From a virus, in IMG/VR virus record IMGVR_UViG_3300048833_000788, positions 1 through 31,916 of that record: a DNA stretch of 31,916 bases; one strand, 5' to 3'. Below, in pieces: positions 7,536 to 15,014 of this stretch (positions are counted from its first letter, which is position 1; every line of letters starts with the position of its first letter). A model generated the notes under the pieces. The model was given only the letters and a program-made list of their open reading frames with translations, searched no databases and was not told where the DNA came from. Made by a program: the position numbers and the translations under genes.

Positions 7536-9352
7536 GACTCCCCGTCCGGAGTGTCAACCGGTGCGGTCATGATCGACTCGCGTCCGACGATCTTGAGCAT
7601 TGTGGCGGCGGCGGCCTGTTCCGCCTCGCAGTCGAAGTAGTGGTTCGGCCGCGAACCGATTTGCTTCCACATCCACTGGCCCTTTTCCTTGATGCGCTGC
7701 TCGCTTTCCATCTGTGCGAGGAAGTCGTCGTCGATGTCATCGGGCACTTCCCATGTCGGCCCCTGAGCCGGATCCTGATTGCGCCGCAGGCGGGCGAGCG
7801 TGTCCTTGATATTGAGGTTGCTCCAGTAATGGACGTGGCAGTGCTGGCGATGCGACAGCACGACCTTGCGCCGGGGTGAGTAGAACCGCTGAACAGTTTT
7901 CCCGTCGCGCCCCTTGTGGGCATAGACCGGGCGACGATCACCGATGAGCGCCACCCATCCGCGCTTGGCACACTCGCGATAGACGTCATAGGTCGCATAG
8001 CCGGCGTCGAGGAATACGAGGCTCGGATGGACTTCGAAACGTTCCTGCAGCACGTCGATGTCGGTGAAGGTCAGGATGCGCTCGTTCCACATGAGTCGGC
8101 TCGATCCCTCCGCCGACCACGAGCGGACCACGACAAACAAGTGGTCCATCTGGCAGTCCACCGTGATGAAACGCAGCGGGATCAGTCCGGCCCGCTCGGG
8201 CAGTGGGGCGGAAATCACACGCCCGGTCTTCGGATCAATCGCGCCCTCCTCTTCCCACGTCTCGCCGCGCTTGTAGCCGGATTTGACGATTTCGAGTTTG
8301 TAATCCTCGACGTACTCGCGCCACGGCAGTCCGAGGCGCTTCTGATAGAACTGTTGCAGCAACGAAACGTCACCTTTTCGCGCCGCAGCCTTCGCCCGCA
8401 GATAGAGTTCGGCAAGCTGCCCCCAGCTCATCGCGCACAGGGCGTTCCAGTGGAAGCCGACGTTTTCCTTCGATGCTTTTGGATTCTTGGCGACGAAGGC
8501 ACCGGTGGCATTGAGTTCACGACGTGTGCGCTCCCCGTCGTTGAAGTAGTGGTTGCACGATTCGCAGCGCATCGCCGTGGTGCGCCGAACCTCGTCGAAA
8601 TCCCACTCGCCGGATTCATCCCTGGCCGATTTGCTCCACTCGACACATTCCCACTTGAACGGCTGACGATGGCCGCATTCGGGACAGGCAAACGTCCACT
8701 CGCGCTGGTCAGTGGTGTCGAACTTCCGATGGGTGTCGTCGTCTTCCTCGCCGCCCTGGCTCATGAAGATGCATTTGCCGAGCCAGCCGAAGGCGGTGAC
8801 GCGAGCCTCAGCTTCCGCCATGTGACCTAGGGGCCAGCGCCATGTTTCGTCACCGATCAACCAGCGGATCGACCGGCGCTGCAGGTTGGTCTTGTTGTGC
8901 GCCCCGAGAATCCAGAGCGTCATGCCATTGGTAAACTGGATTGCGTTGTTCTTGCGCTTGTGGCGGTGGACGCCGGTGGGCATGAGCCGTGCGACCGGCT
9001 GGCATTGGTCGAAAAGCTTCTGCAGGCGCGACTCGGAATAATCGCGGGCGTCCTCGTCAGTTTGGTCGAGCCACAGGGCGGGTCCCGGTAGGTTGGAAAT
9101 GATGTAGCAGAGCGTGAGTTCGGGGGCGGTGGTCTTGGATGACTGGACCGACGCAATGATCGACACCAGGCGGATGCGTGGATCGACCAACGATTCCATG
9201 ACTTCACGAATCCACGGCGAGTTTTCCGAGCGGAAGCGTCCCGGGTTGGGTGAATAGGGAATGGCTTCGATGTGATCCTCACACCACGCCCATGCTGGCC
9301 TCCGGTCGGGCGGTTGCCATGCCTCGCGCCAGATTTCAGTAAGGGCCTTCAT
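7532..9352 (-). CDS. Terminase large subunit, GpA family
   Basis: A 606-residue packaging motor and nuclease of the lambda gpA type. The ATPase domain has a Walker A-like SVQSSKT (68-74) and Walker B WLIGDE (164-169). A zinc ribbon follows: CPEC at 223-226 and CESC at 263-266. The C-terminal nuclease domain shows Asp399 in FITVDCQMD, FLDAGYATYD near 455, and a late Asp in NHYFDCEAEQ. All expected parts are present and the length is normal for the family (about 600-650), so it looks functional. It cuts concatemeric DNA at cos and translocates it through the portal. It starts 27 nt after TerS, with GTTGACG 14 nt upstream of the ATG. Confidence 0.97.
   Translation of the reverse strand: MKALTEIWREAWQPPDRRPAWAWCEDHIEAIPYSPNPGRFRSENSPWIREVMESLVDPRIRLVSIIASVQSSKTTAPELTLCYIISNLPGPALWLDQTDEDARDYSESRLQKLFDQCQPVARLMPTGVHRHKRKNNAIQFTNGMTLWILGAHNKTNLQRRSIRWLIGDETWRWPLGHMAEAEARVTAFGWLGKCIFMSQGGEEDDDTHRKFDTTDQREWTFACPECGHRQPFKWECVEWSKSARDESGEWDFDEVRRTTAMRCESCNHYFNDGERTRRELNATGAFVAKNPKASKENVGFHWNALCAMSWGQLAELYLRAKAAARKGDVSLLQQFYQKRLGLPWREYVEDYKLEIVKSGYKRGETWEEEGAIDPKTGRVISAPLPERAGLIPLRFITVDCQMDHLFVVVRSWSAEGSSRLMWNERILTFTDIDVLQERFEVHPSLVFLDAGYATYDVYRECAKRGWVALIGDRRPVYAHKGRDGKTVQRFYSPRRKVVLSHRQHCHVHYWSNLNIKDTLARLRRNQDPAQGPTWEVPDDIDDDFLAQMESEQRIKEKGQWMWKQIGSRPNHYFDCEAEQAAAATMLKIVGRESIMTAPVDTPDGES
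7536..7558 (-). promoter_or_regulatory. GTTGACA start-site motif, holin-like gene
   Basis: GTTGACA at 7552-7558, 16 nt before the ATG at 7535, within the last TerL codons (Val-Asp of PVDTPDGES). The spacer can form a 5-bp stem, ACTCC with GGAGT. Confidence 0.5.
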
Positions 9353-9373
9353 GCCCTCACCGCCAACGTCAAC
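9353..9373 (-). promoter_or_regulatory. GTTGACG start-site motif, terminase large subunit
   Basis: GTTGACG at 9367-9373 (one mismatch from the common form), 14 nt before the ATG at 9352, in the non-coding gap after TerS. No clear stem is seen in the spacer. Confidence 0.4.
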
Positions 9374-9379
9374 GCGGCA

Positions 9380-9976
9380 TCACCCCTCGTGGAGGCAACG
9401 CAGGACTTCGTCGATGGCGCGGCGGCATTCCCGCTGGATGCCGGTGGCGTCGAGTCCGGAAAGGACGGGCGGAAGCTCATTCTCGAATTTTGCCCGCAAG
9501 ATGGATGTCGCCTGGGCGACCAGGCCGATCCATTCCTCGCGGACTTTGGTGAGCGGGACGTATTCGCCTTTCTTCACTGCGATGCGCAGCTCACGTTCCT
9601 CCACTTCGGCCAAGAGTTTGCGGGCCTTGAGCGCCTCTTCATTGCCGGCCGGCACACGACCGGCATTCAAGCCGCGGAGCCGGACGAACTCGCGCCAGTC
9701 TGCCACTGGCCACATGCCGTTAGATAGTGCCTTCGGTGCCCCCTCCAGCTTCTGCCAGGTCGAAAGCGTGCGGCGTGAAACACCAAGCACGGCGGCCAGT
9801 TCGACGAGCGTCTTGGTGTAGGCCATCGTTTCCACGCTACCGGCCGCCCGGGATTCGATGCGGGCACGCTCAGCCACAGTGAGCGGTTTGCCCGCCGCAA
9901 CCTTCTTCACGATGTTTTGAAAATCGGCGTCGAGGATTCTACCCGCGATGTCTGCTGACAGTTCTTTCGGCTCCAC
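9380..9976 (-). CDS. Terminase small subunit, Nu1-like
   Basis: A 198-residue DNA-recognition subunit. Residues about 52-100 form an HTH of the Nu1/MerR-like type (ELAAVLGVSRRTLSTWQKLEG, then WPVADWREFVRLRG). After it comes a helical segment, EALKARKLLAEVEERELRIAVKKGEYVP, which is the hallmark of gpNu1-type and related small terminases. The C-terminal part would bind TerL. The start is GTG at 9976, chosen because a CTTGACA motif sits 13 nt upstream and the N-terminal helix is included. It directly precedes TerL. A cos or pac site should be close by, but I could not recognise one. Confidence 0.88.
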   Translation of the reverse strand: MEPKELSADIAGRILDADFQNIVKKVAAGKPLTVAERARIESRAAGSVETMAYTKTLVELAAVLGVSRRTLSTWQKLEGAPKALSNGMWPVADWREFVRLRGLNAGRVPAGNEEALKARKLLAEVEERELRIAVKKGEYVPLTKVREEWIGLVAQATSILRAKFENELPPVLSGLDATGIQRECRRAIDEVLRCLHEG

Positions 9977-9996
9977 GCCGCATGGCGGGTGTCAAG
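9977..9996 (-). promoter_or_regulatory. CTTGACA start-site motif, terminase small subunit
   Basis: CTTGACA at 9990-9996, 13 nt before the GTG at 9976. The spacer contains CCGC-CAT-GCGG, a 4-bp stem. Confidence 0.45.
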
Positions 9997-10021
9997 CGGG
10001 AGATAAAGACCGGGACGGCAA

Positions 10022-10192
10022 TTACCTCGCTTCTTCAAGCCACTCTTCCGGCACCCTGTTGTCCCAAGTTTCGGCTGAATCTTCCTGATCCGGATGGGAA
10101 ACCTTGTAGAGACAGCGACCTTCCTGCTGCTTGATGGCCACGACATAACCTTCCTGTGATCCGTTTTCGTAACGGACGCGCACCTTGGCCAT
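10022..10192 (-). CDS. Small unknown protein (SH3/Tudor-like composition)
   Basis: A 56-residue product from the ATG at 10192 (MAKVRVRYENGSQEGYVV). A GTG at 10213 would add seven residues. The pattern VRVRYENGSQEGYVVAI...GRCLYKVSHPDQEDSAETWDNRVPEEWL alternates strands and turns like a small beta-barrel, and ends with an acidic helix. I do not recognise a family. It sits between the CmoA-like gene and the small terminase gene. A weak GTGACC resembling the start-site motif lies 15-16 nt before the ATG. It could bind nucleic acid or a packaging partner, but nothing in the sequence shows this. Confidence 0.55.
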   Translation of the reverse strand: MAKVRVRYENGSQEGYVVAIKQQEGRCLYKVSHPDQEDSAETWDNRVPEEWLEEAR

Positions 10193-10269
10193 TTCGTTGA
10201 ACTTCGGGGTCACAGGACGGAAAACTACAGAATCACCGGTGTCGCAACAAGCTCAAGGATGGAGGTGCA

Positions 10270-10992
10270 TCATGGTTTAACCGCCACCCACCCGGCGAAG
10301 TTCAGATGTCGCCAGAAGCAATCGACCGAGGTGAAGCCTTCCTGATGCAGAAGCTCTTCGTTCCATCGAGCGGTGACAGGCACCAGCACGCCTTCGAGCG
10401 ACATGCGCTTGCGGTCGATCTGGCTGTCCGAATAGCCATTCTCGCGTTTGATCTGGAGGAAGAGATTCACGAATGCTTCATCGAGCTTGGCGGTGGCACC
10501 GAGAACCTTCTCCACTAGGATGAAGGCACCGCCAGGAGCCAGCGACTCGAATACGCGGCGGATGATCTGCTGGCGGTATTCGATGGGCGTGAATTGCAGG
10601 GTGAGCACCGAGAGCACGAGGCTGGATGTCACACCGGGGAACTCGTGGCGCAGGTCGGCAGACTGGATGCTGACGCGGTTGCCGTGCTGGTGGTAGGCGA
10701 AGTTCTCTCTCGCCGCCTCGATCATCGGATCGCTGATTTCCAGGCCAATGTAATCGTTGCCCGCGCCGAAGTTGGAGACGAATGGAAGGAGCGCCTGGCC
10801 GCGGGAGCATCCCATGTCGATGATGGCGGTGCCGGGTTGCACGAAGCGTCGGCCCACCTCGAAGGTCACCATCCGCATCGCGTTGTATTGCGGGATGCTC
10901 CGCTGTAGCATGTCGTCGAACACTGCGGTCACTTCCTGATCGAACTGCCAGGCTCCGCGTGGAATCACCTCGTCACGTTGGGCTTCACTCAT
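10270..10992 (-). CDS. CmoA-like carboxy-SAM synthase / SAM-dependent methyltransferase
   Basis: A 240-residue protein that aligns end to end with E. coli CmoA (247 aa): WQFDQEVTAVFDDMLQRSIPQY (15-36), the SAM motif IIDMGCSRGQ (57-66), LTLQFTP (130-136), GGAFILVEK, IKRENGYSDSQIDRKR (181-196) and a C-terminal HLNFAGWVAVK. CmoA makes carboxy-S-adenosyl-L-methionine from SAM and prephenate, which CmoB uses to carboxymethylate wobble uridine 34 of tRNA. Arg196 aligns with E. coli Arg199, the residue reported to hold the carboxylate. The alignment is from memory. In host genomes cmoA sits with cmoB. Here it lies between a packaging gene and a HAD/ParB-methyltransferase pair, so the acceptor may be phage DNA or tRNA. 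A plain methyltransferase role remains possible. Confidence 0.8.
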   Translation of the reverse strand: MSEAQRDEVIPRGAWQFDQEVTAVFDDMLQRSIPQYNAMRMVTFEVGRRFVQPGTAIIDMGCSRGQALLPFVSNFGAGNDYIGLEISDPMIEAARENFAYHQHGNRVSIQSADLRHEFPGVTSSLVLSVLTLQFTPIEYRQQIIRRVFESLAPGGAFILVEKVLGATAKLDEAFVNLFLQIKRENGYSDSQIDRKRMSLEGVLVPVTARWNEELLHQEGFTSVDCFWRHLNFAGWVAVKP

Positions 10993-11013
10993 GCCCGCGT
11001 GGCGGATGTCAAC
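10993..11013 (-). promoter_or_regulatory. GTTGACA start-site motif, CmoA-like gene
   Basis: GTTGACA at 11007-11013, 14 nt before the ATG at 10992. Its TGA is the stop of the HAD-like gene. The spacer contains CCGC-CAC-GCGG. Confidence 0.5.
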
Positions 11014-11461
11014 GCGGCAGGCGTTTGACGATCCGCGTTCCTTCTGTCAGGCAGGTGCCTTCCGCCGTCACCCATAAGCAGGGAATGGAGAACTTCGCAT
11101 ACATCTCGCGAGTCCGAGGGTTGCTCTCAATGGCGAGGTAGCCGGCGTCATCGCCGTGAATCGGGAACACGTCCTTTTTCAGCAGATGCTCTTTGATGGC
11201 TGGTGGATTCCACCAACCCTTCGGCGCGAAGCACGCGTCCTGTGGTCGCCAGCCAGTTTGCTCCTCGATGCGGTCGAGCGTTTTGATCGTCCAGGTTTCC
11301 GGGCGGGCGGTGATGAGAACGACGCTGTGAGGCCGGACGAGTTCCACCAGCCATTGCCGGTATTGCTCATTGGCCAGTCGTTTCTCCATGCGCTCGGGCG
11401 TGGTGCCGTGCTTGGGCGAGTTCGCCACCAGCGTGTAATTGAGATCTAGCAGGATGATCAT
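11009..11461 (-). CDS. HAD-like protein with DxN in place of DxD
   Basis: A 150-residue HAD fold. Motif I is LLDLNYTL with Asp6 as the expected nucleophile, but Asn8 replaces the usual second Asp (general acid). Motif II is VVLITAR (Thr51), a Lys follows at 81 or 90, and motif IV is HGDDAGYLA (Asp104, Asp105). HAD phosphatases act on nucleotides, polynucleotide 3'-ends or sugars. The Asn change suggests weak phosphatase activity or another reaction such as phosphotransfer. The start at 11461 overlaps the upstream stop by 4 bp (ATGA), so the longer reading frame to 11503 is rejected. It lies between the ParB-methyltransferase and the CmoA-like gene, and the three may act together on a nucleic-acid substrate. 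That link is inference. Confidence 0.72.
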   Translation of the reverse strand: MIILLDLNYTLVANSPKHGTTPERMEKRLANEQYRQWLVELVRPHSVVLITARPETWTIKTLDRIEEQTGWRPQDACFAPKGWWNPPAIKEHLLKKDVFPIHGDDAGYLAIESNPRTREMYAKFSIPCLWVTAEGTCLTEGTRIVKRLPR

Positions 11462-12972
11462 AGGGTAATCTGAAGACGTTGAGAGAAAGAGTCCATGGCG
11501 CATTGCACGAGTTCCATGCGGGTGCCGTCCGGATAGGGCAGGTTGAATTCGAACTCGATGGCCGCACGCAGGCGGGCTGGATCGACGGGACGTGCCGACG
11601 CACAGGCTGCGTTGATGTTGTTGGAAAAGTCATCGACCTTCACCGAACGGAAGAACGGGCCGAAGAGGTCGCGGAACTCCGAAACGGTGTGATACTTCTG
11701 GACCTTGGGCTTGTCCTGAAAATCACCGATGCGGATGCCGGGTTCGTAGTCGAGGCGGAACGCGATGTTACCCGCGTTGGACTCATTCATGAACGCCTTG
11801 CCGTTGACCTGCCGCCAGCCGGATTCACCCGCGGACGATGCGCAGGCATAGACCTTGGTGAACGGCTTGCACAAGGCGGCGCAGAGGCAGGCGATGTGCT
11901 CGCGGTCTTCACGGAACGGCACGGAATTCAGCACGCTGGCGATGAAGATGCTCGTCCACTCTTTGCCCGCCGCCACTTCGGCTAGAAAGGCGCGTGCCAG
12001 TTCCACACTCTCCGCCTTGTTGATGCCCCCTGGTCCAAGGCGATACGGTTCGAACGGCGTGCAGTCGATCCCGGCCTGGCGCAGAAGGAAGGTTTCCGTC
12101 AGGTGGCCGGCACCGAAGTCGAGAATCGTCGAGCCATGTTCCTTGGTCCAGCGGGCGCGGTCGGATGCTTTGCCGATGTCGAAATCCTTGCATGGCTTCG
12201 CGCCGTGCGTGGCGAAGATGAAGCCGTTGCCAAGCTCGCGACGGACGCGGCGTGCGCGGCGGAACGAGTTGAAGCGGAGCATATCGGCATAGCGCGTGTG
12301 GATGTCGAAATCCATTGAGAGCAGATTCATCATGGCCCGAGCGAATTCCGCTTCCTCCTCGGTGACGAACACGACCGGAGCGAAGGCCGCGCCTTTCTCT
12401 GCCAGCATTTCCAGACGACCGATTCCGTTGATGACCGTGAGATCCTCGCGGCAAACGATGGGCATGAGAATGCCGTGGCGATGCAGCGTGCGGGCGAGGT
12501 TGCGGGCATACTGGATCCAGCGGCCCGAGTTCACTTTGCAGAGATCCTTCACGCTCACTTCCGCAGGCTTGAGGCAGCGCAGGAATCCATCGCTGCCGAC
12601 CTCCTTGTCGGGGATGCAGGCAGCGAGCACCTCAATATCCAGTGATTGCAGTTCGCTGGTGACCCTGCCGGGCGTGCTGTTGAAATCGAAATCGTTGGTC
12701 GCACGGTTGAATACGATGTTGAGCGCCTTGCGCTGGTCGAGGTCGAGCGCCTTGGTTCGGGATACCGGGACGTGCGTGGCACCCATGCGCGATGCGACGA
12801 GGTGGCGCTGGTGGCCGGAAAGAATCTCGCCGTCCGAGTCGGCGAAGATCGGGGCGATGAAGCCGAGTTTGCGAAGCGACAGTTCGATCAGGTCAAGCCG
12901 CTCGGCAACCGCCGACCGTGGGTTGTAGGTCGATGGTCTAACGGCTTCGATGGATTCGAGGGTGATGTTCAT
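11458..12972 (-). CDS. ParB-domain / class I methyltransferase fusion
   Basis: A 504-residue multidomain protein. Residues 1-110 form a ParB/sulfiredoxin-like domain with ILSGHQRHLVASRMG (50-64). A second, weaker ParB-like box, VINGIGRLEMLAEKG, lies at 180-194. Residues about 275-500 look like a Rossmann methyltransferase: motif I ILDFGAGHLTE (283-293), an acidic strand end at FEPYR (307-311), and SVLNSVPFREDREHI (346-360). No DPPY/NPPY motif is visible, so it is not an ordinary N6-adenine or N4-cytosine methylase. ParB-like domains commonly accompany phage DNA methylases and CTP-dependent DNA binding. The start at 12972 overlaps the upstream stop by 4 bp. The target of the methyltransferase half is unknown. 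The adjacent carboxy-SAM synthase homologue makes an unusual donor conceivable. Confidence 0.75.
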   Translation of the reverse strand: MNITLESIEAVRPSTYNPRSAVAERLDLIELSLRKLGFIAPIFADSDGEILSGHQRHLVASRMGATHVPVSRTKALDLDQRKALNIVFNRATNDFDFNSTPGRVTSELQSLDIEVLAACIPDKEVGSDGFLRCLKPAEVSVKDLCKVNSGRWIQYARNLARTLHRHGILMPIVCREDLTVINGIGRLEMLAEKGAAFAPVVFVTEEEAEFARAMMNLLSMDFDIHTRYADMLRFNSFRRARRVRRELGNGFIFATHGAKPCKDFDIGKASDRARWTKEHGSTILDFGAGHLTETFLLRQAGIDCTPFEPYRLGPGGINKAESVELARAFLAEVAAGKEWTSIFIASVLNSVPFREDREHIACLCAALCKPFTKVYACASSAGESGWRQVNGKAFMNESNAGNIAFRLDYEPGIRIGDFQDKPKVQKYHTVSEFRDLFGPFFRSVKVDDFSNNINAACASARPVDPARLRAAIEFEFNLPYPDGTRMELVQCAMDSFSQRLQITL

Positions 12973-13625
12973 AGTCCGAGGCGGCTGCGGATTTCGTTGA
13001 GCACGCTTTCCTTGTCGAAACCGGCGTCTTGTTTCACCCGGTCGCACCACGCGATGAATTCTTCTTGGGTGATGCGGAACCGGTAGAGTCCGACCGCGAC
13101 GGTGACGTCGCTCTTGTCGAGTTCCTTGTCGTGGCGGTCGTCGTCATCCTCGTCATCGTCATTGCCGCCCGGATTGAGCAGGCCCTCGATGTCGGCAGGC
13201 TCGAAGCCCGCGAGGATCGTATCGAAGTCGATGGCCTTCCACTCGCTGGCGATTTTTTCGAGTTCGTTGAGATCGACCGTGGAAAGTTCGGCCAGCCGGT
13301 TGTCGGCGACCAGCACGGCGAGTTCATCGTTTTCGCTGGCGAAGTCCTGATAGTCCACCGGCACGACTTCCGCGCCGAGGTGTTTTGCGGCCATCAGGCG
13401 GCCGTGACCGGAAACGATCAGACCTGTGAGATTGGAAACGGTGATCGTCTGCCGCCATCCGAAGTAGCGGATGTTTTTGGCGAGCAGTTCGATCTGCCTC
13501 TGCGGGTGCGTGTTCGGGTTGCGCGGGTTGGGTTTCAGTTCACCGACCGGCACGAGCTTGTCGAAGCTGCACCAGACTTCGATGCCATTGGCGAGTGTGC
13601 GGGCTTTGGGAGAATCATCCGTCAT
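12969..13625 (-). CDS. ParB/Srx-domain protein
   Basis: A 218-residue protein with a ParB N-terminal domain. It shows LKPNPRNPNTHPQRQIELLAKNIRYFGW (30-57), the central box IVSGHGRLMAAKHLG (70-84) and ADNRLAEL (107-114), all standard for the ParB-like domains that precede phage DNA methylases. An acidic linker rich in Asp follows at about 175-190, and then an amphipathic C-terminus ending in IRSRLGL. The methylase half usually fused to this domain is absent, but the next gene supplies one. The start (ATG 13625) lies within the end of the preceding gene (11-bp overlap) and has GTTGACA 15 nt upstream. Possible roles are DNA targeting for the adjacent methyltransferase, or regulation. Confidence 0.82.
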   Translation of the reverse strand: MTDDSPKARTLANGIEVWCSFDKLVPVGELKPNPRNPNTHPQRQIELLAKNIRYFGWRQTITVSNLTGLIVSGHGRLMAAKHLGAEVVPVDYQDFASENDELAVLVADNRLAELSTVDLNELEKIASEWKAIDFDTILAGFEPADIEGLLNPGGNDDDEDDDDRHDKELDKSDVTVAVGLYRFRITQEEFIAWCDRVKQDAGFDKESVLNEIRSRLGL

Positions 13626-13860
13626 CGTCGCTTTGGATGGTGTCAACGGCATGGGTGACTTGCGCGAGCAGGGGGAGGATTTCCTTCCACGCATCCGGCG
13701 GGCACCATCCGAGGGCAAACCATTCGCGGCTGCAGGCCACGTCACGCCATTTCACAGTGACCGGTGTTTCCCGCCGCATGTCCGGCGAGCGGTAGCGGAA
13801 CACGGCGCGGGCGAGACGACCGCTGCGGTCGAAGGTGATCTGATGGATTCTCGCCTTCAT
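13615..13860 (-). CDS. Small unknown protein between AAA+ and ParB genes
   Basis: An 81-residue product from the ATG at 13860, which overlaps the AAA+ stop by 4 bp and has a good Shine-Dalgarno (GGAGGGG, 5-6 nt spacing), one of few in this window. The sequence MKARIHQITFDRSGRLARAVFRYRS is strand-rich and basic, the middle holds WRDVACSREWFALGWCPPDAW, and the C-terminus is acidic. I do not recognise a family. Strict overlap on both sides makes translation with its neighbours likely. Confidence 0.6.
   Translation of the reverse strand: MKARIHQITFDRSGRLARAVFRYRSPDMRRETPVTVKWRDVACSREWFALGWCPPDAWKEILPLLAQVTHAVDTIQSDDDG
13626..13647 (-). promoter_or_regulatory. GTTGACA start-site motif, ParB gene
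   Basis: GTTGACA at 13641-13647, 15 nt before the ATG at 13625, inside the coding sequence of the preceding small gene (Val-Asp of AVDTIQ). Confidence 0.45.
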
Positions 13861-14525
13861 GACAGCCCCTCCGCATCCAGCCAGGATTCCAGATCGGCCA
13901 GTGCGGCCCGGACGCATCCGCCGCTGCCCACCGCGATCCGCAATGACGTCTGTTCATCGACCGGCCAATGGCGGCGAAGCATCGTGGCGATTTCCTCAGT
14001 GGACGGAGCGGCGAGCTTGATCGACTGGAAGCGCGTCTGAAAACGCTCCGTCAGGAGGTCGAGTTGCAGGTTGCTGGTGCCGACCACCGCCCGACCTGGT
14101 GGAAGACGGTCGAGATAGCTCAGGAGCAAGTCCTGTGCATCCCGCGTGCAGCGGTCCATTTCGTTGATGATCTTCACGGAATAGACACCGAACAGCGAGC
14201 AGACACCGAGCGTGCCCATCCACTGTTTCACGGTTTCGACGGTGACGAGCTTGCCGTTGTATTCCTCGATGGCGAAGCGCGTGCCGGATAATGCATCGGC
14301 TACCATGTCGGCGATGCTGGTCTTGCCGACACCCGGCGGGCCGTAGAGTAGTATCTTCACCGGAACGGCAGGATCATCGTGGAGCTTGCGCGCCTTGGCG
14401 ACGAGTCGGCGGGCGACGGTGGCGGCGGGGCCGCAGAGGTCATCGGGTCCGGTAGGTCGCCACGCCAGCGGAGAGCTTGCGGGGCACGGTGTAGGGTTCG
14501 GCAGAATCTTGAAGAGTTGTGACAT
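13857..14525 (-). CDS. AAA+ ATPase, clamp-loader/RFC-like
   Basis: A 222-residue single AAA+ module: Walker A YGPPGVGKTS (61-70), Walker B-like VKIINEMDRC (117-126), sensor 1 TSN (150-152), an arginine-finger candidate in TERFQTRF (159-166) and sensor 2 GGCVRAAL (202-209). The KIINEMDRCTRDAQDLLLSYLDRLP stretch is very close to RFC and RuvB-type loaders. The usual C-terminal collar domain of clamp loaders is absent, so it may load or remodel another phage protein instead. The start is taken at MSQLFKIL (14525) because it gives a normal N-terminus. The preceding small gene overlaps it by 86 bp in another frame. Confidence 0.82.
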   Translation of the reverse strand: MSQLFKILPNPTPCPASSPLAWRPTGPDDLCGPAATVARRLVAKARKLHDDPAVPVKILLYGPPGVGKTSIADMVADALSGTRFAIEEYNGKLVTVETVKQWMGTLGVCSLFGVYSVKIINEMDRCTRDAQDLLLSYLDRLPPGRAVVGTSNLQLDLLTERFQTRFQSIKLAAPSTEEIATMLRRHWPVDEQTSLRIAVGSGGCVRAALADLESWLDAEGLS

Positions 14526-14679
14526 GGGGATCTTGGTTGGAATTGGTGATGGCCCTGGCGACGGCCACCGCGCCCTTGCGGTAGAGGGTGACGGCGAGTA
14601 GTTCGCCATCAACGATCACCGACCAGTAGCGCGTGGCGTAGCCATCGGGTTTGCGGTATTTTTCGACTGCGACCTTCAT
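14440..14679 (-). CDS. Small unknown protein, MKVAVEKY family
   Basis: A 79-residue product starting at the ATG at 14679, which overlaps the previous stop (TGATG). The sequence MKVAVEKYRKPDGYATRYWSVIVDGELLAVTLYRKGA forms a clear beta-strand repeat, followed by a helix (AVAVARAITNS). I do not recognise a function. Its 3' end overlaps the AAA+ gene by 86 bp in a different frame, which is longer than the other overlaps here, so either the AAA+ start or this stop region needs care. Confidence 0.6.
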   Translation of the reverse strand: MKVAVEKYRKPDGYATRYWSVIVDGELLAVTLYRKGAVAVARAITNSNQDPHVTTLQDSAEPYTVPRKLSAGVATYRTR

Positions 14680-15014
14680 CAGAAGTTGTAGTCGTGGAAT
14701 TGGCGGCGGCCGGGAATGACCGGCTCGCCGTTGGTGGTGCGGAACCAACCATCCTTGCGGCGGCTGGCGCGGTGTGTCGCCCCTTCGGGATTGAGCGAGT
14801 ATTGGTAGGTCTGCTCGGTGTTGTTGGTGCAATGACCGCCAAACCCACCGGCGACGAACTCGGGTTTCCAGTCGTCGAGAACGGCGGTGTCCTCCTGCAT
14901 CCAGAGGGTCTTACCACTGGGGCTGATGCGGATCACCGTGCAGGCGGTGCGGTCGGAGTAGTGGCAGACGGTCGCGCCACCTCCGACGGCAGGTGTCCAG
15001 TCGGGTGCGCTCAT
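14679..15014 (-). CDS. Unknown phage protein, 111 aa
   Basis: Begins at the ATG at 15014, which overlaps the upstream stop by 4 bp (ATGA). A purine-rich GGAGGGAGGG lies about 9-18 nt upstream. Visible features: a Gly-rich loop GGGATVCHYSDRTACTVI at residues 9-26, a strand SPSGKTLWMQEDTA, and a basic C-terminus RRKDGWFRTTNGEPVIPGRRQFHDYNF. Two Cys (17, 24) and His18 could bind metal, but there is no recognised motif. Short proteins with this YSDR...GK...EDTA layout recur in phage genomes without assigned function. Confidence 0.62.
   Translation of the reverse strand: MSAPDWTPAVGGGATVCHYSDRTACTVIRISPSGKTLWMQEDTAVLDDWKPEFVAGGFGGHCTNNTEQTYQYSLNPEGATHRASRRKDGWFRTTNGEPVIPGRRQFHDYNF

Noticed and set aside
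6432-7640. 402-residue plus-strand open frame
   Set aside because: It runs antisense through gpW-like, endolysin and holin-like genes. The endolysin zinc motifs prove the minus strand is coding.
4876-11013. TTGACA motifs as -35 promoter boxes
   Set aside because: At 16-18 nt downstream the sequence is GC-rich or lies in the gene, with no TATAAT-like box. An array of internal promoters so close to starts is unlikely.
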